Positions 51,484-59,230 of a DNA stretch of 64,000 nt are shown piece by piece. A program made the translations under genes and the position numbers. How positions within the stretch are numbered: position 1 is the first letter of the stretch; each line of letters opens with the position of its first letter. The DNA comes from Halobacillus sp. Marseille-P3879 (GTDB lineage: Bacteria > Bacillota > Bacilli > Bacillales > Halobacillaceae). The stretch is taken from the NCBI RefSeq assembly GCF_900240285.1, contig NZ_OESS01000003.1, positions 682,001 to 746,000 on the forward strand, written 5' to 3'. A model generated the notes under the pieces. The model ran no database searches. It was not told where the DNA came from and saw only the letters and a program-made list of their open reading frames with translations.

Positions 51484-52026
51484 ATGTTTTTACATAGAGT
51501 AGATGGTGATCTAGCTTTGAAATTAATCGGACCCAACGATGCAGATGAACTTTATCAGCTCACAGATCATTCCCGAAATCATCTCCGTACTTGGCTTGGC
51601 TGGGTTGACAGCAATGATTCAGTGGAAGATACGAGAGAATTTATAAAGAATGGGTTGAGGAATTACGCTGAAAACAGGGGCATTCCTGCGTGTATCTTAT
51701 TTAGAGGAAACATCGCAGGTATAATAGGCACCCAGGACACCGATTGGACAAATCGATCTACGAGTATTGGTTATTGGCTCTGTGAGGACTATATTGGAAA
51801 AGGAATTATGACACGTGCGGTAAAGGCTCTGACGAATTATCTTATTCAGGAACTCAAAATAAATAGAGTGGAAATCAGAGCAGCAGAAAAAAATGTGAGC
51901 AGCCGCTCCATCCCTGAACGATTAGGCTATACACAAGAAGGTAAAATCAGACAGGCTGAATGGCTTTACGATCATTACGTGGACCATATTGTATACAGTA
52001 TGCTTGCCCATGAATGGAGTAAATAA
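51484..52026 (+). CDS. GNAT-family N-acetyltransferase (RimL-like)
   Basis: A 180-residue ribosomal-protein-acetyltransferase-like enzyme similar to B. subtilis YdaF. SIGYWLCEDYIGKGIMTRAV contains the acetyl-CoA loop (G-x-G-I-M-T), and NVSSRSIPERLGYTQEGKIR is the typical C-terminal region. AAGGAGAG precedes the ATG. One base overlaps the next gene. Confidence 0.85.
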   Translation: MFLHRVDGDLALKLIGPNDADELYQLTDHSRNHLRTWLGWVDSNDSVEDTREFIKNGLRNYAENRGIPACILFRGNIAGIIGTQDTDWTNRSTSIGYWLCEDYIGKGIMTRAVKALTNYLIQELKINRVEIRAAEKNVSSRSIPERLGYTQEGKIRQAEWLYDHYVDHIVYSMLAHEWSK

Positions 52027-52484
52027 TGAAGTGGTTTTTCCTTAGTATTCTTTGTGTGGTGGTTGGAATTGCTGGGTATTTTATTTACATCAAATTGCAT
52101 CCTCCCCTTACAAATGGGGGCTACGGTGCAAGTGAGTCTATGGAAACAGTGGTAATATCGTTAGGGAATAAAGGAATGCATGATATTTACTTTACAGATG
52201 TACAAATTAACTCAGACCGTACTCCTGATAATGCTGCTTTTCAGGTTGTTGATGGTGCCACCGGTTTTACACTTGATGAAAATTTTGAAAACGGGGAGAG
52301 TTTCGGAGGTCTGTCACAGTCTGTTGGAAGGACGGTGATCAGGGCCGATACAGATCCCGTGCCTCAAAATGATGAAGATATTATATATGGTTTAAGTGTG
52401 CATAGCGAAGAACCCATTGAATTAATAAAAGTGTCCTATGAATATTTTGGCCTCCGTTTTCTTGAAGAAATTGAGATCGATTAA
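52026..52484 (+). CDS. Membrane-anchored protein of unknown function
   Basis: A 152-residue protein with an N-terminal anchor (WFFLSILCVVVGIAGYFIYI) and an extracytoplasmic, acidic, beta-rich domain (VVISLGNKGMHDIYFTDVQI, TVIRADTDPVPQNDED). The pattern of short hydrophobic strands suggests an immunoglobulin-like fold, but no family was recognised. Its start overlaps the previous stop (TAATG), so it is translated with the acetyltransferase. Confidence 0.6.
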   Translation: MKWFFLSILCVVVGIAGYFIYIKLHPPLTNGGYGASESMETVVISLGNKGMHDIYFTDVQINSDRTPDNAAFQVVDGATGFTLDENFENGESFGGLSQSVGRTVIRADTDPVPQNDEDIIYGLSVHSEEPIELIKVSYEYFGLRFLEEIEID

Positions 52485-52780
52485 GAGACTTGTCCGCTCT
52501 TTTGGGAAGGAGAAGCAGGGACTAGGACAGCCCCTGCTGCATTCATAAAAAATACTCCTAAGGCAGGAGATACAAGAATGCTACCTTCTTTTACCACAGC
52601 AGCCGCCAGATTTATATCCAACTCTTTTTTTCATAGTATTTGTATTAATAATAGTAGGTTCAGTTCTATCTTTTTTAACAATAAGAGGGGTTGTTTTTAC
52701 CCTTGCTTTTCTTGCTTTCAAGCCTAACATCTCCTTTCGCTTTTACTATATTATAGTCGGGAATTTGAAAAAGGAGAGGG
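52485..52780. other. Intergenic region with a possible small or broken ORF
   Basis: About 296 bases. GCAGGAG followed 7 bases later by an ATG at 52579 opens a short frame of 52 codons. In the next frame the same DNA reads PQQPPDLYPTLFFIVFVLII and on into a second hydrophobic stretch, like a small membrane protein, but without a start. A frameshift joining the two would give a tiny membrane protein; I cannot prove that any product exists. Confidence 0.3.
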
Positions 52781-53191
52781 CTAGTGTATTTCCAGGGGAT
52801 AGTTCATGTATGTGTGTTTATAAATCTTAAAGCATTTGATGTCGGGGGTGGAGTTCTTAAAGGAGATAATAATCATTTTTACGGCATTGTCGTAATGCTC
52901 AGCAATGTCGTAACTTGATGGTAAAGGAGAAGTCGTAGGGTGGGAGTGATAGACAGCTAGAACTTCCTCTGACTTCTCCTTTATTTGCAGCAAAGTTTTT
53001 TCAACGACAGATTGACTTACGTAGAAACGATGAACAGATTTGGCTTCATTAACAAAGGGCCAATTGTGCTTTATACAGGGTTGGCATCCAGATAACAAAC
53101 CGCACACTTCAAACGGCAGGTGATTTTTTCCATGTGAGATCATTTGTTTATAGATATTCTTCGGAATGATAAGGGCGTTATTTTTTTTCAT
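52781..53191 (-). CDS. JAMM/MPN-type metalloprotease (M67-like)
   Basis: A 136-residue single-domain JAB1/MPN/Mov34 metalloprotease. All metal ligands are present: Glu28 in PFEVCGLL, His82 and His84 in HSHP, and Asp95 seven-plus-two residues on (SPLPSSYD, with Ser92), the full JAMM motif. Such enzymes remove ubiquitin-like proteins or cut isopeptide bonds; bacterial cases often act on ThiS/MoaD-like tags, none of which is adjacent. Its start overlaps the end of a coiled-coil gene by 14 bases, so that protein is the first candidate for a partner or substrate. Confidence 0.85.
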   Translation of the reverse strand: MKKNNALIIPKNIYKQMISHGKNHLPFEVCGLLSGCQPCIKHNWPFVNEAKSVHRFYVSQSVVEKTLLQIKEKSEEVLAVYHSHPTTSPLPSSYDIAEHYDNAVKMIIISFKNSTPDIKCFKIYKHTYMNYPLEIH

Positions 53192-54023
53192 ATTGCTTCC
53201 TCCTTTGAAAGAAGGAAAAAAATGATAGAATGATTTTTTTGGCTTTAGGCTGTTCTGGTTGATTGTTTCTTTCTTCTTCGTCTGCTGGTGTTGAGGGCAG
53301 ATCTTCTGTCAGTCCGGTTTGCTTAACCGCCTGGATTGGCATGGTATTTACTTGTTTAGATCTCGTTTTGTTATAGATGAACTGGGATCTATCTTTTTTT
53401 TTAGACGTATTTTTTCTGGAGGAGTTGATGATGTTCCCTTGAGTAAAAGTGTTTTTATTGATGGATTGGTTGCCCGGCAAATTGGCTGACTGATTAAAAT
53501 ATGGTCGCTGCTGAGGACGTGAGGCTTCTGTATCATATATTTCCCTAGAGGAATGAACCATATTTCGTAACTGGCGGAAACTCGCCGGCTGTGTGGACTT
53601 TGTTTCTTGTTGAACAGGTTTAGGTTCTAAGCTTTCCTTCAAAATTTTAAATTCTTCTTTTATAGCTTGTTTTTCATTACGGTTTTCTTCCATAAATTCC
53701 TGTTGTAAATCAAGCATATCCTTCATGTGACTTTGCAGCTGTTCAATTTCCTTCCCCATAGAATGAACTTTTTCTTTTAACTGCTCGACCGTTTCTACGA
53801 TAGAGGAGAGCTGATCAGGATAAGGATGACCTTGTTCTGGTTGTTGATTCTCTTCTTCCATTTCGATAAATGCACCTTCTATCTGTAAAAATTTTTTAAT
53901 ACTGCGGTTATCATCAGACAGGAGCTCTCGGTTTTTTAATGTTTCCAGTGTGAATCTATATTCTTCTACTCTCTGTTTCATTTTCTCGATCTCCTGTAAT
54001 TCAAACCATTGTTGCCTTTCCAT
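53178..54023 (-). CDS. Coiled-coil protein upstream of the JAMM protease, unknown
   Basis: About 281 residues. Residues 1-150 are heptad-rich, mostly Glu, Lys, Gln and Leu (LSSIVETVEQLKEKVHSMGK; LQSHMKDMLDLQQEFMEENR), a long coiled coil. The middle is Gln/Asn/Ser-rich and probably disordered (RPQQRPYFNQSANLPGNQSI). The C-terminus is hydrophobic then basic (KIILSFFSFFQRRKQYEKK), perhaps a membrane-contact tail. AAAGGGTGATGA fits the ATG at 54023; the GTG one codon earlier is less likely. No family recognised. A sigma-E-like promoter lies about 100 bases upstream. Confidence 0.7.
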   Translation of the reverse strand: MERQQWFELQEIEKMKQRVEEYRFTLETLKNRELLSDDNRSIKKFLQIEGAFIEMEEENQQPEQGHPYPDQLSSIVETVEQLKEKVHSMGKEIEQLQSHMKDMLDLQQEFMEENRNEKQAIKEEFKILKESLEPKPVQQETKSTQPASFRQLRNMVHSSREIYDTEASRPQQRPYFNQSANLPGNQSINKNTFTQGNIINSSRKNTSKKKDRSQFIYNKTRSKQVNTMPIQAVKQTGLTEDLPSTPADEEERNNQPEQPKAKKIILSFFSFFQRRKQYEKK

Positions 54024-54128
54024 CACTCATCACCCTTTGGTCGCCCAGTATTATCCTATTGGCTATTGATGGATTCGTGACAAACTGCACAGAATTACAT
54101 TGGAACTTCCGATCTTTATCTACTATTG

Positions 54129-54157
54129 AATCTATGCTGCCTATAAGAAATAGATTA
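54129..54157 (-). promoter_or_regulatory. Sigma-E-like sporulation promoter, minus strand
   Basis: On the minus strand TAATCTA (six of seven to the sigma-E -35 KMATATW), a 14-base spacer, then CATAGATT (seven of eight to CATACAHT). Start would be about 95 bases before the coiled-coil gene. Consensus from B. subtilis sigma-E; the match is by eye. Confidence 0.5.
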
Positions 54158-54313
54158 ATAACTTTTGAAGATTTTCCCTGGGGATAAGCAGGGGGAGAGA
54201 TGTCCTGGACATTGATTAGAGCTGAGTGTCACTTATCCTTCAAAGCTTTCAGCGCAGTTGTGGAAGATGAAGGCCACCCTGCCGACCTGTCTTTTTTTAA
54301 AAGGGGACACTAG

Positions 54314-54342
54314 TGATATTGGATAATGGTGCAACATATGAT
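54314..54342 (+). promoter_or_regulatory. Sigma-E-like sporulation promoter, plus strand
   Basis: TGATATT (six of seven to KMATATW), a 14-base spacer, then CATATGAT (six of eight to CATACAHT). It lies 46 bases before the GTG start of the next gene. Confidence 0.4.
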
Positions 54343-54388
54343 GGAGTGAGGATGAACCTCTTTCAATTTATGAAATGGGGTGAATATA

Positions 54389-54958
54389 GTGGGAAGCCGC
54401 AATCATGAAATAAGCAAAAGTATTGATAGGCTTAGGAGTAATAACGAAGCTTTTATTGGGAAGGTAAAAGAGCTGGTACACCAATTAGAGAATAAGAAAC
54501 ATTTTTATTTATTATCTTATTTTACATATTCATTCAGCATCTCTCACCAACCTGAACAAGAAAGCTTATGCTTTGGATCCTGTCATCTTGTCAATAAAGG
54601 GTCTGTACCTGTAAACAATCCTTATATATGTATTAAGATTTCTGAAAAGTCTCCATTTACTTTTTCAGGAAAGTATACGTATGAGGCTCCTAAACAACAA
54701 GCAATAAAAACACCGGGGGGCTGGCTGAGAATGAACGATAAATCAAACAAAGAGGAATACTGGTTAAAGCCTTTAAACGTTACCACTCTTCTGCCGGACG
54801 AAACCGTATCGTTTTCTAACTTTCAGGTGAAGTGGCGGGCAGAGGAAGACTATGCCGGAAGTGTGATGGGATTTGTATATTGTGATGAGATCCCTGAAGG
54901 AGCAGCTGTGATTAATCCAATCAGCTTAAATGGAACAACTTTAAAAACGGAGGGGTAA
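54389..54958 (+). CDS. Protein of unknown function, beta-rich domain
   Basis: About 189 residues. A short helical N-terminus (SKSIDRLRSNNEAFIGKVKE, then LVHQLENKK) is followed by a beta-rich domain with SFSISHQPEQESLCFGSCHL, NKGSVPVNNPYICIKIS, WLKPLNVTTLLPDETVSF and a closing GFVYCDEIPEGAAVINP. The alternation and the phrase NKGSVPVNNP suggest an immunoglobulin-like or DUF11-like fold; no family is named. No signal peptide. GGGGTGA lies 6 bases before the GTG at 54389; the GTG at 54380 is part of that site. Confidence 0.7.
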   Translation: MGSRNHEISKSIDRLRSNNEAFIGKVKELVHQLENKKHFYLLSYFTYSFSISHQPEQESLCFGSCHLVNKGSVPVNNPYICIKISEKSPFTFSGKYTYEAPKQQAIKTPGGWLRMNDKSNKEEYWLKPLNVTTLLPDETVSFSNFQVKWRAEEDYAGSVMGFVYCDEIPEGAAVINPISLNGTTLKTEG

Positions 54959-54960
54959 AG

Positions 54961-55275
54961 GTGACCAAACAACACGAGCAGGACCAGGAGTTATTAGTGA
55001 AACATCTTATCCGCCAGTTTATGAGGGATCAACTGAATGACCTGAAGAACGATAAGAAGGAACGCAACAACAGCTTCGTATTTCTGGAAAACAATACGTT
55101 GAATATGCTGATTATTCATCTCCTTATGAACTGGGATAAGCGATCAACCGGGTCAGCAAATGATAGCTCCGCCGGGAATGAGGTTATGGAGTGGATTGAA
55201 GAATTAAACCAAGTCATCAAGCAAAGTGAGGAAGGGTTTACTGAAGTTATTACTCTTCTAAAAGAGAAAGTTTGA
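54961..55275 (+). CDS. Small helical protein of unknown function
   Basis: A 104-residue protein beginning at GTG two bases after the previous stop, with GGAGGGGTAAAG upstream, so tightly coupled. Charged helices (VKHLIRQFMRDQLNDLKNDK) flank a hydrophobic middle (LENNTLNMLIIHLLMNWDK) and a second helix at the end. No family recognised. Confidence 0.65.
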   Translation: MTKQHEQDQELLVKHLIRQFMRDQLNDLKNDKKERNNSFVFLENNTLNMLIIHLLMNWDKRSTGSANDSSAGNEVMEWIEELNQVIKQSEEGFTEVITLLKEKV

Positions 55276-55281
55276 GTATAT

Positions 55282-55310
55282 GCACACACTCTTTAGCTTT
55301 TTCATACACT
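55282..55310 (+). promoter_or_regulatory. Sigma-E-like sporulation promoter before the second coiled-coil gene
   Basis: GCACACA (five of seven to KMATATW), a 14-base spacer, then CATACACT, a complete match to CATACAHT. Start would be near 55317, 40 bases before the gene. Confidence 0.5.
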
Positions 55311-55356
55311 TGAATGTATAGGTGCCTAGAAAAATGGTTGACCGGAGGTTTAAAGT

Positions 55357-56223
55357 ATGAAAAAGGATCCAATCCAAATGCAGCAAAAGCTGATTTATTT
55401 TAAAGCTGAACTGGATAAATATAAAGAAAAGGTGAGGGATTACCAGGATAATTATCATTATTCCCAGCTGGAAGCGTTAAAAAAAGAAAATACTTCTTTA
55501 TTAGAACAAAATGAAAGTTTATCTGTTCAGCTAAAGGCGGCAAAAGCGGAGCTAGACAAACGTTTAAAGGGACACGACCGAGAATTGAATGTGCAGAAAG
55601 AAAAGGTAGAAATGCTGATAAAAGAAAAAAATTCTATTCAACATAGGAATTCAGAACTGTTTCAGGAAAAACAAAAGCTGTTAAGTGAGCTGAAAACACT
55701 GAAGGATGAACTGAACACCAACCGAACCAGACTGTCCCAACAGCAGAATGACTTAGCTCTGCTTCAAGCCAGTTACGTAAATGCACAAAAGGATATAGAA
55801 GATAAAAAGAAAGAAGTCAGTACAGAGAAACTGGCCAGAGATAATGCCGAGAAAAAACTTCAAACCCTTGAAAAAAGCTGGGTAGAGGATAAAACACGGT
55901 TTGAGGAAATCACAGAGAAGTTAAGGCAGGAGAATTCGAAGTTACAGGAAGAAAGCAGGAAGATCAATCAAGAACTAAAGGATGCTTTACTCGTACAGAG
56001 GGAGCATGAAGAAGCAGCTGAAGAGCAGAATATTCAGTTTCTTAGCCATCTTGAGAGTCAGGTGAAAGATTTAATTGGTTATTCTACGGAGTTTGAAAAA
56101 GGTGAGGACTCCAAAGTAATTTTTATGAGTGTACTGGAAAACAAGCTGGAGGAGCTCACGAACGAAATTGATGAGATCGAAGAGCAGATGAGAGAAAGCC
56201 AGACTTCTGATGAGAAAGAATAG
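55357..56223 (+). CDS. Long coiled-coil protein of unknown function
   Basis: A 288-residue protein that is almost wholly coiled coil: continuous heptads of Leu/Ile with Lys, Glu and Gln from residue 1 to the end (LKAAKAELDKRLKGHDRELN; LSELKTLKDELNTNRTRLSQ; LEELTNEIDEIEEQMRESQ). No signal peptide or membrane segment. It resembles SMC-arm-type filaments without the ATPase heads. CCGGAGG precedes the ATG. It is the last gene before the family 2 repeat. Confidence 0.7.
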   Translation: MKKDPIQMQQKLIYFKAELDKYKEKVRDYQDNYHYSQLEALKKENTSLLEQNESLSVQLKAAKAELDKRLKGHDRELNVQKEKVEMLIKEKNSIQHRNSELFQEKQKLLSELKTLKDELNTNRTRLSQQQNDLALLQASYVNAQKDIEDKKKEVSTEKLARDNAEKKLQTLEKSWVEDKTRFEEITEKLRQENSKLQEESRKINQELKDALLVQREHEEAAEEQNIQFLSHLESQVKDLIGYSTEFEKGEDSKVIFMSVLENKLEELTNEIDEIEEQMRESQTSDEKE

Positions 56224-56230
56224 AATGTAG

Positions 56231-56378
56231 GAACAAAGGCGCGGGTGTCCTGGTCGATACCACACCCCTAAGCAAAACGGACGGAAGGTGGTCTTCCCTT
56301 CCACAGGTCGGATTGCTTATGTTGAGAGGGGCTGGGTGCCTGCACTGGATGTCGCTCTATGGAATTTTATAATTTCTG
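56231..56378 (+). repeat. Dispersed repeat family 2, copy 2
   Basis: Matches the reverse complement of 10730-10902 along its length (see shared blocks there), lacking about 23 bases near the GGAATT end. It lies between a coiled-coil gene and the terminator of glnA. Confidence 0.75.
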
Positions 56379-56384
56379 AGAACA

Positions 56385-56415
56385 TAAAAAAACCCCCATG
56401 AGTAAATGGGGGTTT
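56385..56415 (-). terminator. Terminator of the glutamine synthetase gene
   Basis: AAACCCCCAT and ATGGGGGTTT arms around GAGTAA; on the minus strand the hairpin is followed by a run of seven T. Confidence 0.88.
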
Positions 56416-56426
56416 GAGCTTGATGA

Positions 56427-57737
56427 TTACTTGCTCATGTAGTGTTCAAGTTCCCAATTGCTTACTTGAAGGGAATATTCTGTCCACTCTGCTTCTTTTT
56501 CTTCAATATAAACTTTAGAAGTGTGTTCTCCAAGAGCTTTCAATAGGACTTCGTCTTTTTGAAGAGCGTGTACTGCTTCTTTAAGGTTTGTTGGAAGAGT
56601 TGGAATGCTCTCATCTGTAACTTCATATAGGTTACGGCATTCAGCTTCCCCTGGCTCCATCTTGTTACGAATTCCTTCAAGACCAGCCTGGATAAGAACC
56701 GCCAAAGCTAAATACGGGTTAGCCGTCGGATCCGGGTTACGTACTTCAAAACGAGTACCTAGTCCACGCGTAGTCGGTACACGGATCATACAGCTTCGGT
56801 TAGAGTGAGACCATGCTACACTTACAGGAGCTTCGTATCCTGGAACAAGTCGCTTATAGGAGTTAACATTAGGGTTGGTGATTGCTGCTATTCCGCTCGC
56901 GTGGTGCAGAATTCCACCCATGAAATATTTCATAGTTTGTGAGATTTCATCGTCCGCTCCATTGTCATAGAATGCGCTGTTTCCATCTTTAAAAAGGGAA
57001 AGGTGACAGTGCATACCAGATCCGTTGTCGGCCGTTACAGGTTTAGGCATGAACGTTGCGTGGTATTCATGATTAGTTGCCACATCTTTAACAACACTCT
57101 TAAAGGTTTGAATGTTATCTGCTGTTTTCAGCAGTTCATCAAATCGGAAGTTAATTTCATGCTGGCCTTTAGCTACTTCATGGTGAGAAGCTTCCATTTC
57201 AAAGCCTATTTTTTTCAAAGTGCGTACGATATCCCTGCGTACGTTATCTCCTTTGTCTTTAGGAGAGGCATCAAAATAGCCTGCTCTATCATTCATTTTA
57301 CGGACAGGGTATCCTTCATCATTTAATTTGAATAGGAAGAATTCTGGTTCAGGACCTACGTTTACTGTATAACCTAGATCTTTAGCTTCTTCTACAGCTC
57401 TTTTTAGAATATAACGAGGGTCCCCTTCAAAAGGTTCGCCATCAGGTGTGTAAATGTCACAAATGAAACGCGCAATTGGGTCTTCATCCATTTCCTGAGG
57501 TAATACCAGGAATGTATCTAAGTCAGGGTATAAATACATATCACTCTCCTGGATATCTGAGAAACCGGAGATGGATGAGCTGTCAAACATTGCTTCATTT
57601 TCCAGTACTGTTTCTAGTTCTTCGATAGGGAGTTCGACATTCTTTGTGTCTCCCAGCATGTCTGTAAACTCCAGGCGAATGAATTCAACTCTCTTTTCAT
57701 TCACTGTCTGCTTGATCGATTCCTTTGTATAAGTCAT
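56427..57737 (-). CDS. glnA2: Glutamine synthetase type I, second-copy (GlnA2-like) form
   Basis: A 436-residue glutamine synthetase making glutamine from glutamate, ammonia and ATP. Active-site segments are GPEPEFFLFKL, EASHHEVAKGQHEINFRF, NGSGMHCHLSLFK and RVPTTRGLGTRFEVRNPDP. No glnR gene is adjacent, unlike the main glnRA operon, which suggests the second copy, reported in Halobacillus halophilus as salt-responsive. The residue equal to the feedback-control Arg62 of the B. subtilis enzyme is Asp61 here (ISGFSDIQESD). GGTGAGGG precedes the ATG. Confidence 0.88.
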   Translation of the reverse strand: MTYTKESIKQTVNEKRVEFIRLEFTDMLGDTKNVELPIEELETVLENEAMFDSSSISGFSDIQESDMYLYPDLDTFLVLPQEMDEDPIARFICDIYTPDGEPFEGDPRYILKRAVEEAKDLGYTVNVGPEPEFFLFKLNDEGYPVRKMNDRAGYFDASPKDKGDNVRRDIVRTLKKIGFEMEASHHEVAKGQHEINFRFDELLKTADNIQTFKSVVKDVATNHEYHATFMPKPVTADNGSGMHCHLSLFKDGNSAFYDNGADDEISQTMKYFMGGILHHASGIAAITNPNVNSYKRLVPGYEAPVSVAWSHSNRSCMIRVPTTRGLGTRFEVRNPDPTANPYLALAVLIQAGLEGIRNKMEPGEAECRNLYEVTDESIPTLPTNLKEAVHALQKDEVLLKALGEHTSKVYIEEKEAEWTEYSLQVSNWELEHYMSK

Positions 57738-57813
57738 ACTTTTTCCCTCACCTTTGTTATATTTTTGAGATTTTCCTGCTAATTAAGTAGTCTGAAATCT
57801 CCAAATAATCTTA

Positions 57814-57830
57814 TGTAAAGAATTCTAACA
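57814..57830. promoter_or_regulatory. GlnR/TnrA operator upstream of glnA2
   Basis: TGTAA-N7-TAACA on the plus strand, equal to TGTTA-N7-TTACA on the minus strand: an exact match to the TGTNA-N7-TNACA consensus. It is about 77 bases before the start codon and overlaps a possible TTGTTA/TATGTT promoter, as expected for repression by GlnR. Confidence 0.8.
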
Positions 57831-57931
57831 TAAGATGTTCTGTATTTCTAACAATAATTTATATTTTTTCTTAAAAAATTTTTTCAATATCCATTAGTTC
57901 GAATTTTGGAACAATTTGACGAAGAAATTTT

Positions 57932-57957
57932 GTTTAAAAATTCTTCCTTTGAGGTAA
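57932..57957 (+). promoter_or_regulatory. Possible sigma-B promoter
   Basis: GTTTAA (57932-57937), 14 bases, AGGTAA (57952-57957), near the general-stress consensus GTTTAA / GGGTAT, 31 bases before the DUF2188 gene. Two mismatches in the -10. Confidence 0.35.
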
Positions 57958-57988
57958 AGGTTTGAAAAAGAAAAAGGAGTGACAAAGT

Positions 57989-58444
57989 ATGCCATGGGAT
58001 ACGAATGATTATCCAAGTTCTTTAAAAAACCTTGACACGATCGTCCGTAAAAAGGCTATAGAGATTGCAAATGCAATGATTGATGAAGGATATGATGAGG
58101 GTAGAGCTATTCCTATTGCCACAGACCAGGCTAAAGAATGGTTTGAGAGTGCAAGCAAGAGTGAAATCGATCAAGTTCGCAATATGACAGATAAACAATT
58201 AAAGCAGCGTGATGAAAATGCAGAAAGCAGCCGCCCTGAGTTACTTGATAAAGGAGAGCATGTAGTGGCTCATGATAAAGGATGGGCTGTCCAGTCAGAA
58301 GATGCTAAAAAAGCTTCTTATGTTTTTAAGAATAAGAAGGATGCTGTGGAACGGGCGAAAGAAATTGCAAAAAATAAGGGAACAAAAGCGATTATTCATA
58401 AAAAAGATGGCAGCATTCAAAATCAGACCGCTTTTGATGATTAA
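57989..58444 (+). CDS. DUF2188-domain protein
   Basis: A 151-residue soluble protein with two parts. Residues 1-55 (PWDTNDYPSSLKNLDTIVRK, GYDEGRAIPIATDQAKEWFE) form a helical domain seen in many small Firmicutes proteins. Residues 85-151 are a DUF2188 domain (HDKGWAVQSEDAKKASYVFK, NKGTKAIIHKKDG). The function is unknown; a possible sigma-B promoter suggests a stress role. AAAGGAGTGAC precedes the ATG. Confidence 0.8.
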   Translation: MPWDTNDYPSSLKNLDTIVRKKAIEIANAMIDEGYDEGRAIPIATDQAKEWFESASKSEIDQVRNMTDKQLKQRDENAESSRPELLDKGEHVVAHDKGWAVQSEDAKKASYVFKNKKDAVERAKEIAKNKGTKAIIHKKDGSIQNQTAFDD

Positions 58445-58546
58445 AGACTGGCTCCTGCTCCGAATGAAATGGTTTCAGCGCTATCAGCAGCGGGGGATAA
58501 TGGAAGGATCTCGCGATATGGAACGCAAATTACGAAGAGTAAAGCT

Positions 58547-58577
58547 GACGACGCCTTAAAACAGGTGTCGTTTTTTT
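58547..58577 (+). terminator. Terminator after the DUF2188 gene
   Basis: ACGACGCC (58548-58555) pairs with GGTGTCGT (58564-58571), followed by seven T. Between the gene and this hairpin is a 32-codon frame (ATG near 58464) too short to judge. Confidence 0.75.
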
Positions 58578-58631
58578 GAAAACAGAAGGAAAATATGTGA
58601 TAAAATATCAGCAGGAGAGAGAAGGTGAACA

Positions 58632-58841
58632 ATGAACGGAAAAATTCGAAAAGATGTGAAGCCTGGGATAGAGGTAGATATCGTCCTAAAGAAAGACCAA
58701 AGAAGTGGTAAACTGACGACCGGGATTGTAAAAGATCTATTAACTAAATCATCCTCCCACCCTCACGGAATAAAAGTTCGTTTAGAAGATGGACAAGTGG
58801 GAAGAGTGAAGCGGATTTATGAAGAAAAAGAAGAAACTTAA
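58632..58841 (+). CDS. ywbE: YwbE-family protein
   Basis: A 69-residue protein matching the YwbE family: IRKDVKPGIEVDIVLKKDQR, GKLTTGIVKDLLTKSSSHPH and GIKVRLEDGQVGRV. It looks like a small beta-barrel (KOW-like) and is highly conserved among Firmicutes; function unknown, perhaps RNA-related. GAGAGAAGGTG precedes the ATG and a terminator follows. Confidence 0.9.
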   Translation: MNGKIRKDVKPGIEVDIVLKKDQRSGKLTTGIVKDLLTKSSSHPHGIKVRLEDGQVGRVKRIYEEKEET

Positions 58842-58855
58842 CTATCTTACCATTG

Positions 58856-58889
58856 AAAAAGCGAGTCAGATTATACTGACTCGCTTTTA
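58856..58889. terminator. Terminator after ywbE
   Basis: AAAAAGCGAGTCAG (58856-58869) pairs with CTGACTCGCTTTT (58876-58888). Confidence 0.88.
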
Positions 58890-59230
58890 AAAAATCGGAT
58901 TAATGAATATGTTTGTTGATAGGCTTGCAGTTTCAATGCAAGCGGGATAATGAACCATATTGCCGCGGTGTGTTTCTACATGGTAGTTTTTATCAACTTA
59001 AACGACGCAATCCCTACCTCTATTGCATCCTTACAGCTCCGAAGCTGATCCAGTGTGATTAAGTTGTACTAAAACATAGCAGAATGCCAGTCTCATACTT
59101 ATCACTCTTTCATTTTCCGAGTTACCTTTTAGCGAAGGCACTAATAAATAATCTTAATATACAACAACATATTTGTCAATAAAATTTACTGGTGATCTGC
59201 TGTGAAGATAGCGTACCATGTTATTATTCT
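58890..59230. other. Intergenic region without recognised features
   Basis: About 340 bases between converging genes. No credible frame, hairpin with T tract, repeat copy or known RNA was seen. Confidence 0.45.

Larger units (their letters stand above)
54027..54388. other. Divergent intergenic region of the JAMM/coiled-coil locus
   Basis: About 360 bases between two divergent transcription units. It carries one sigma-E-like promoter for each direction (54129-54157 minus, 54314-54342 plus). No open frame or known RNA element was seen. Confidence 0.6.
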
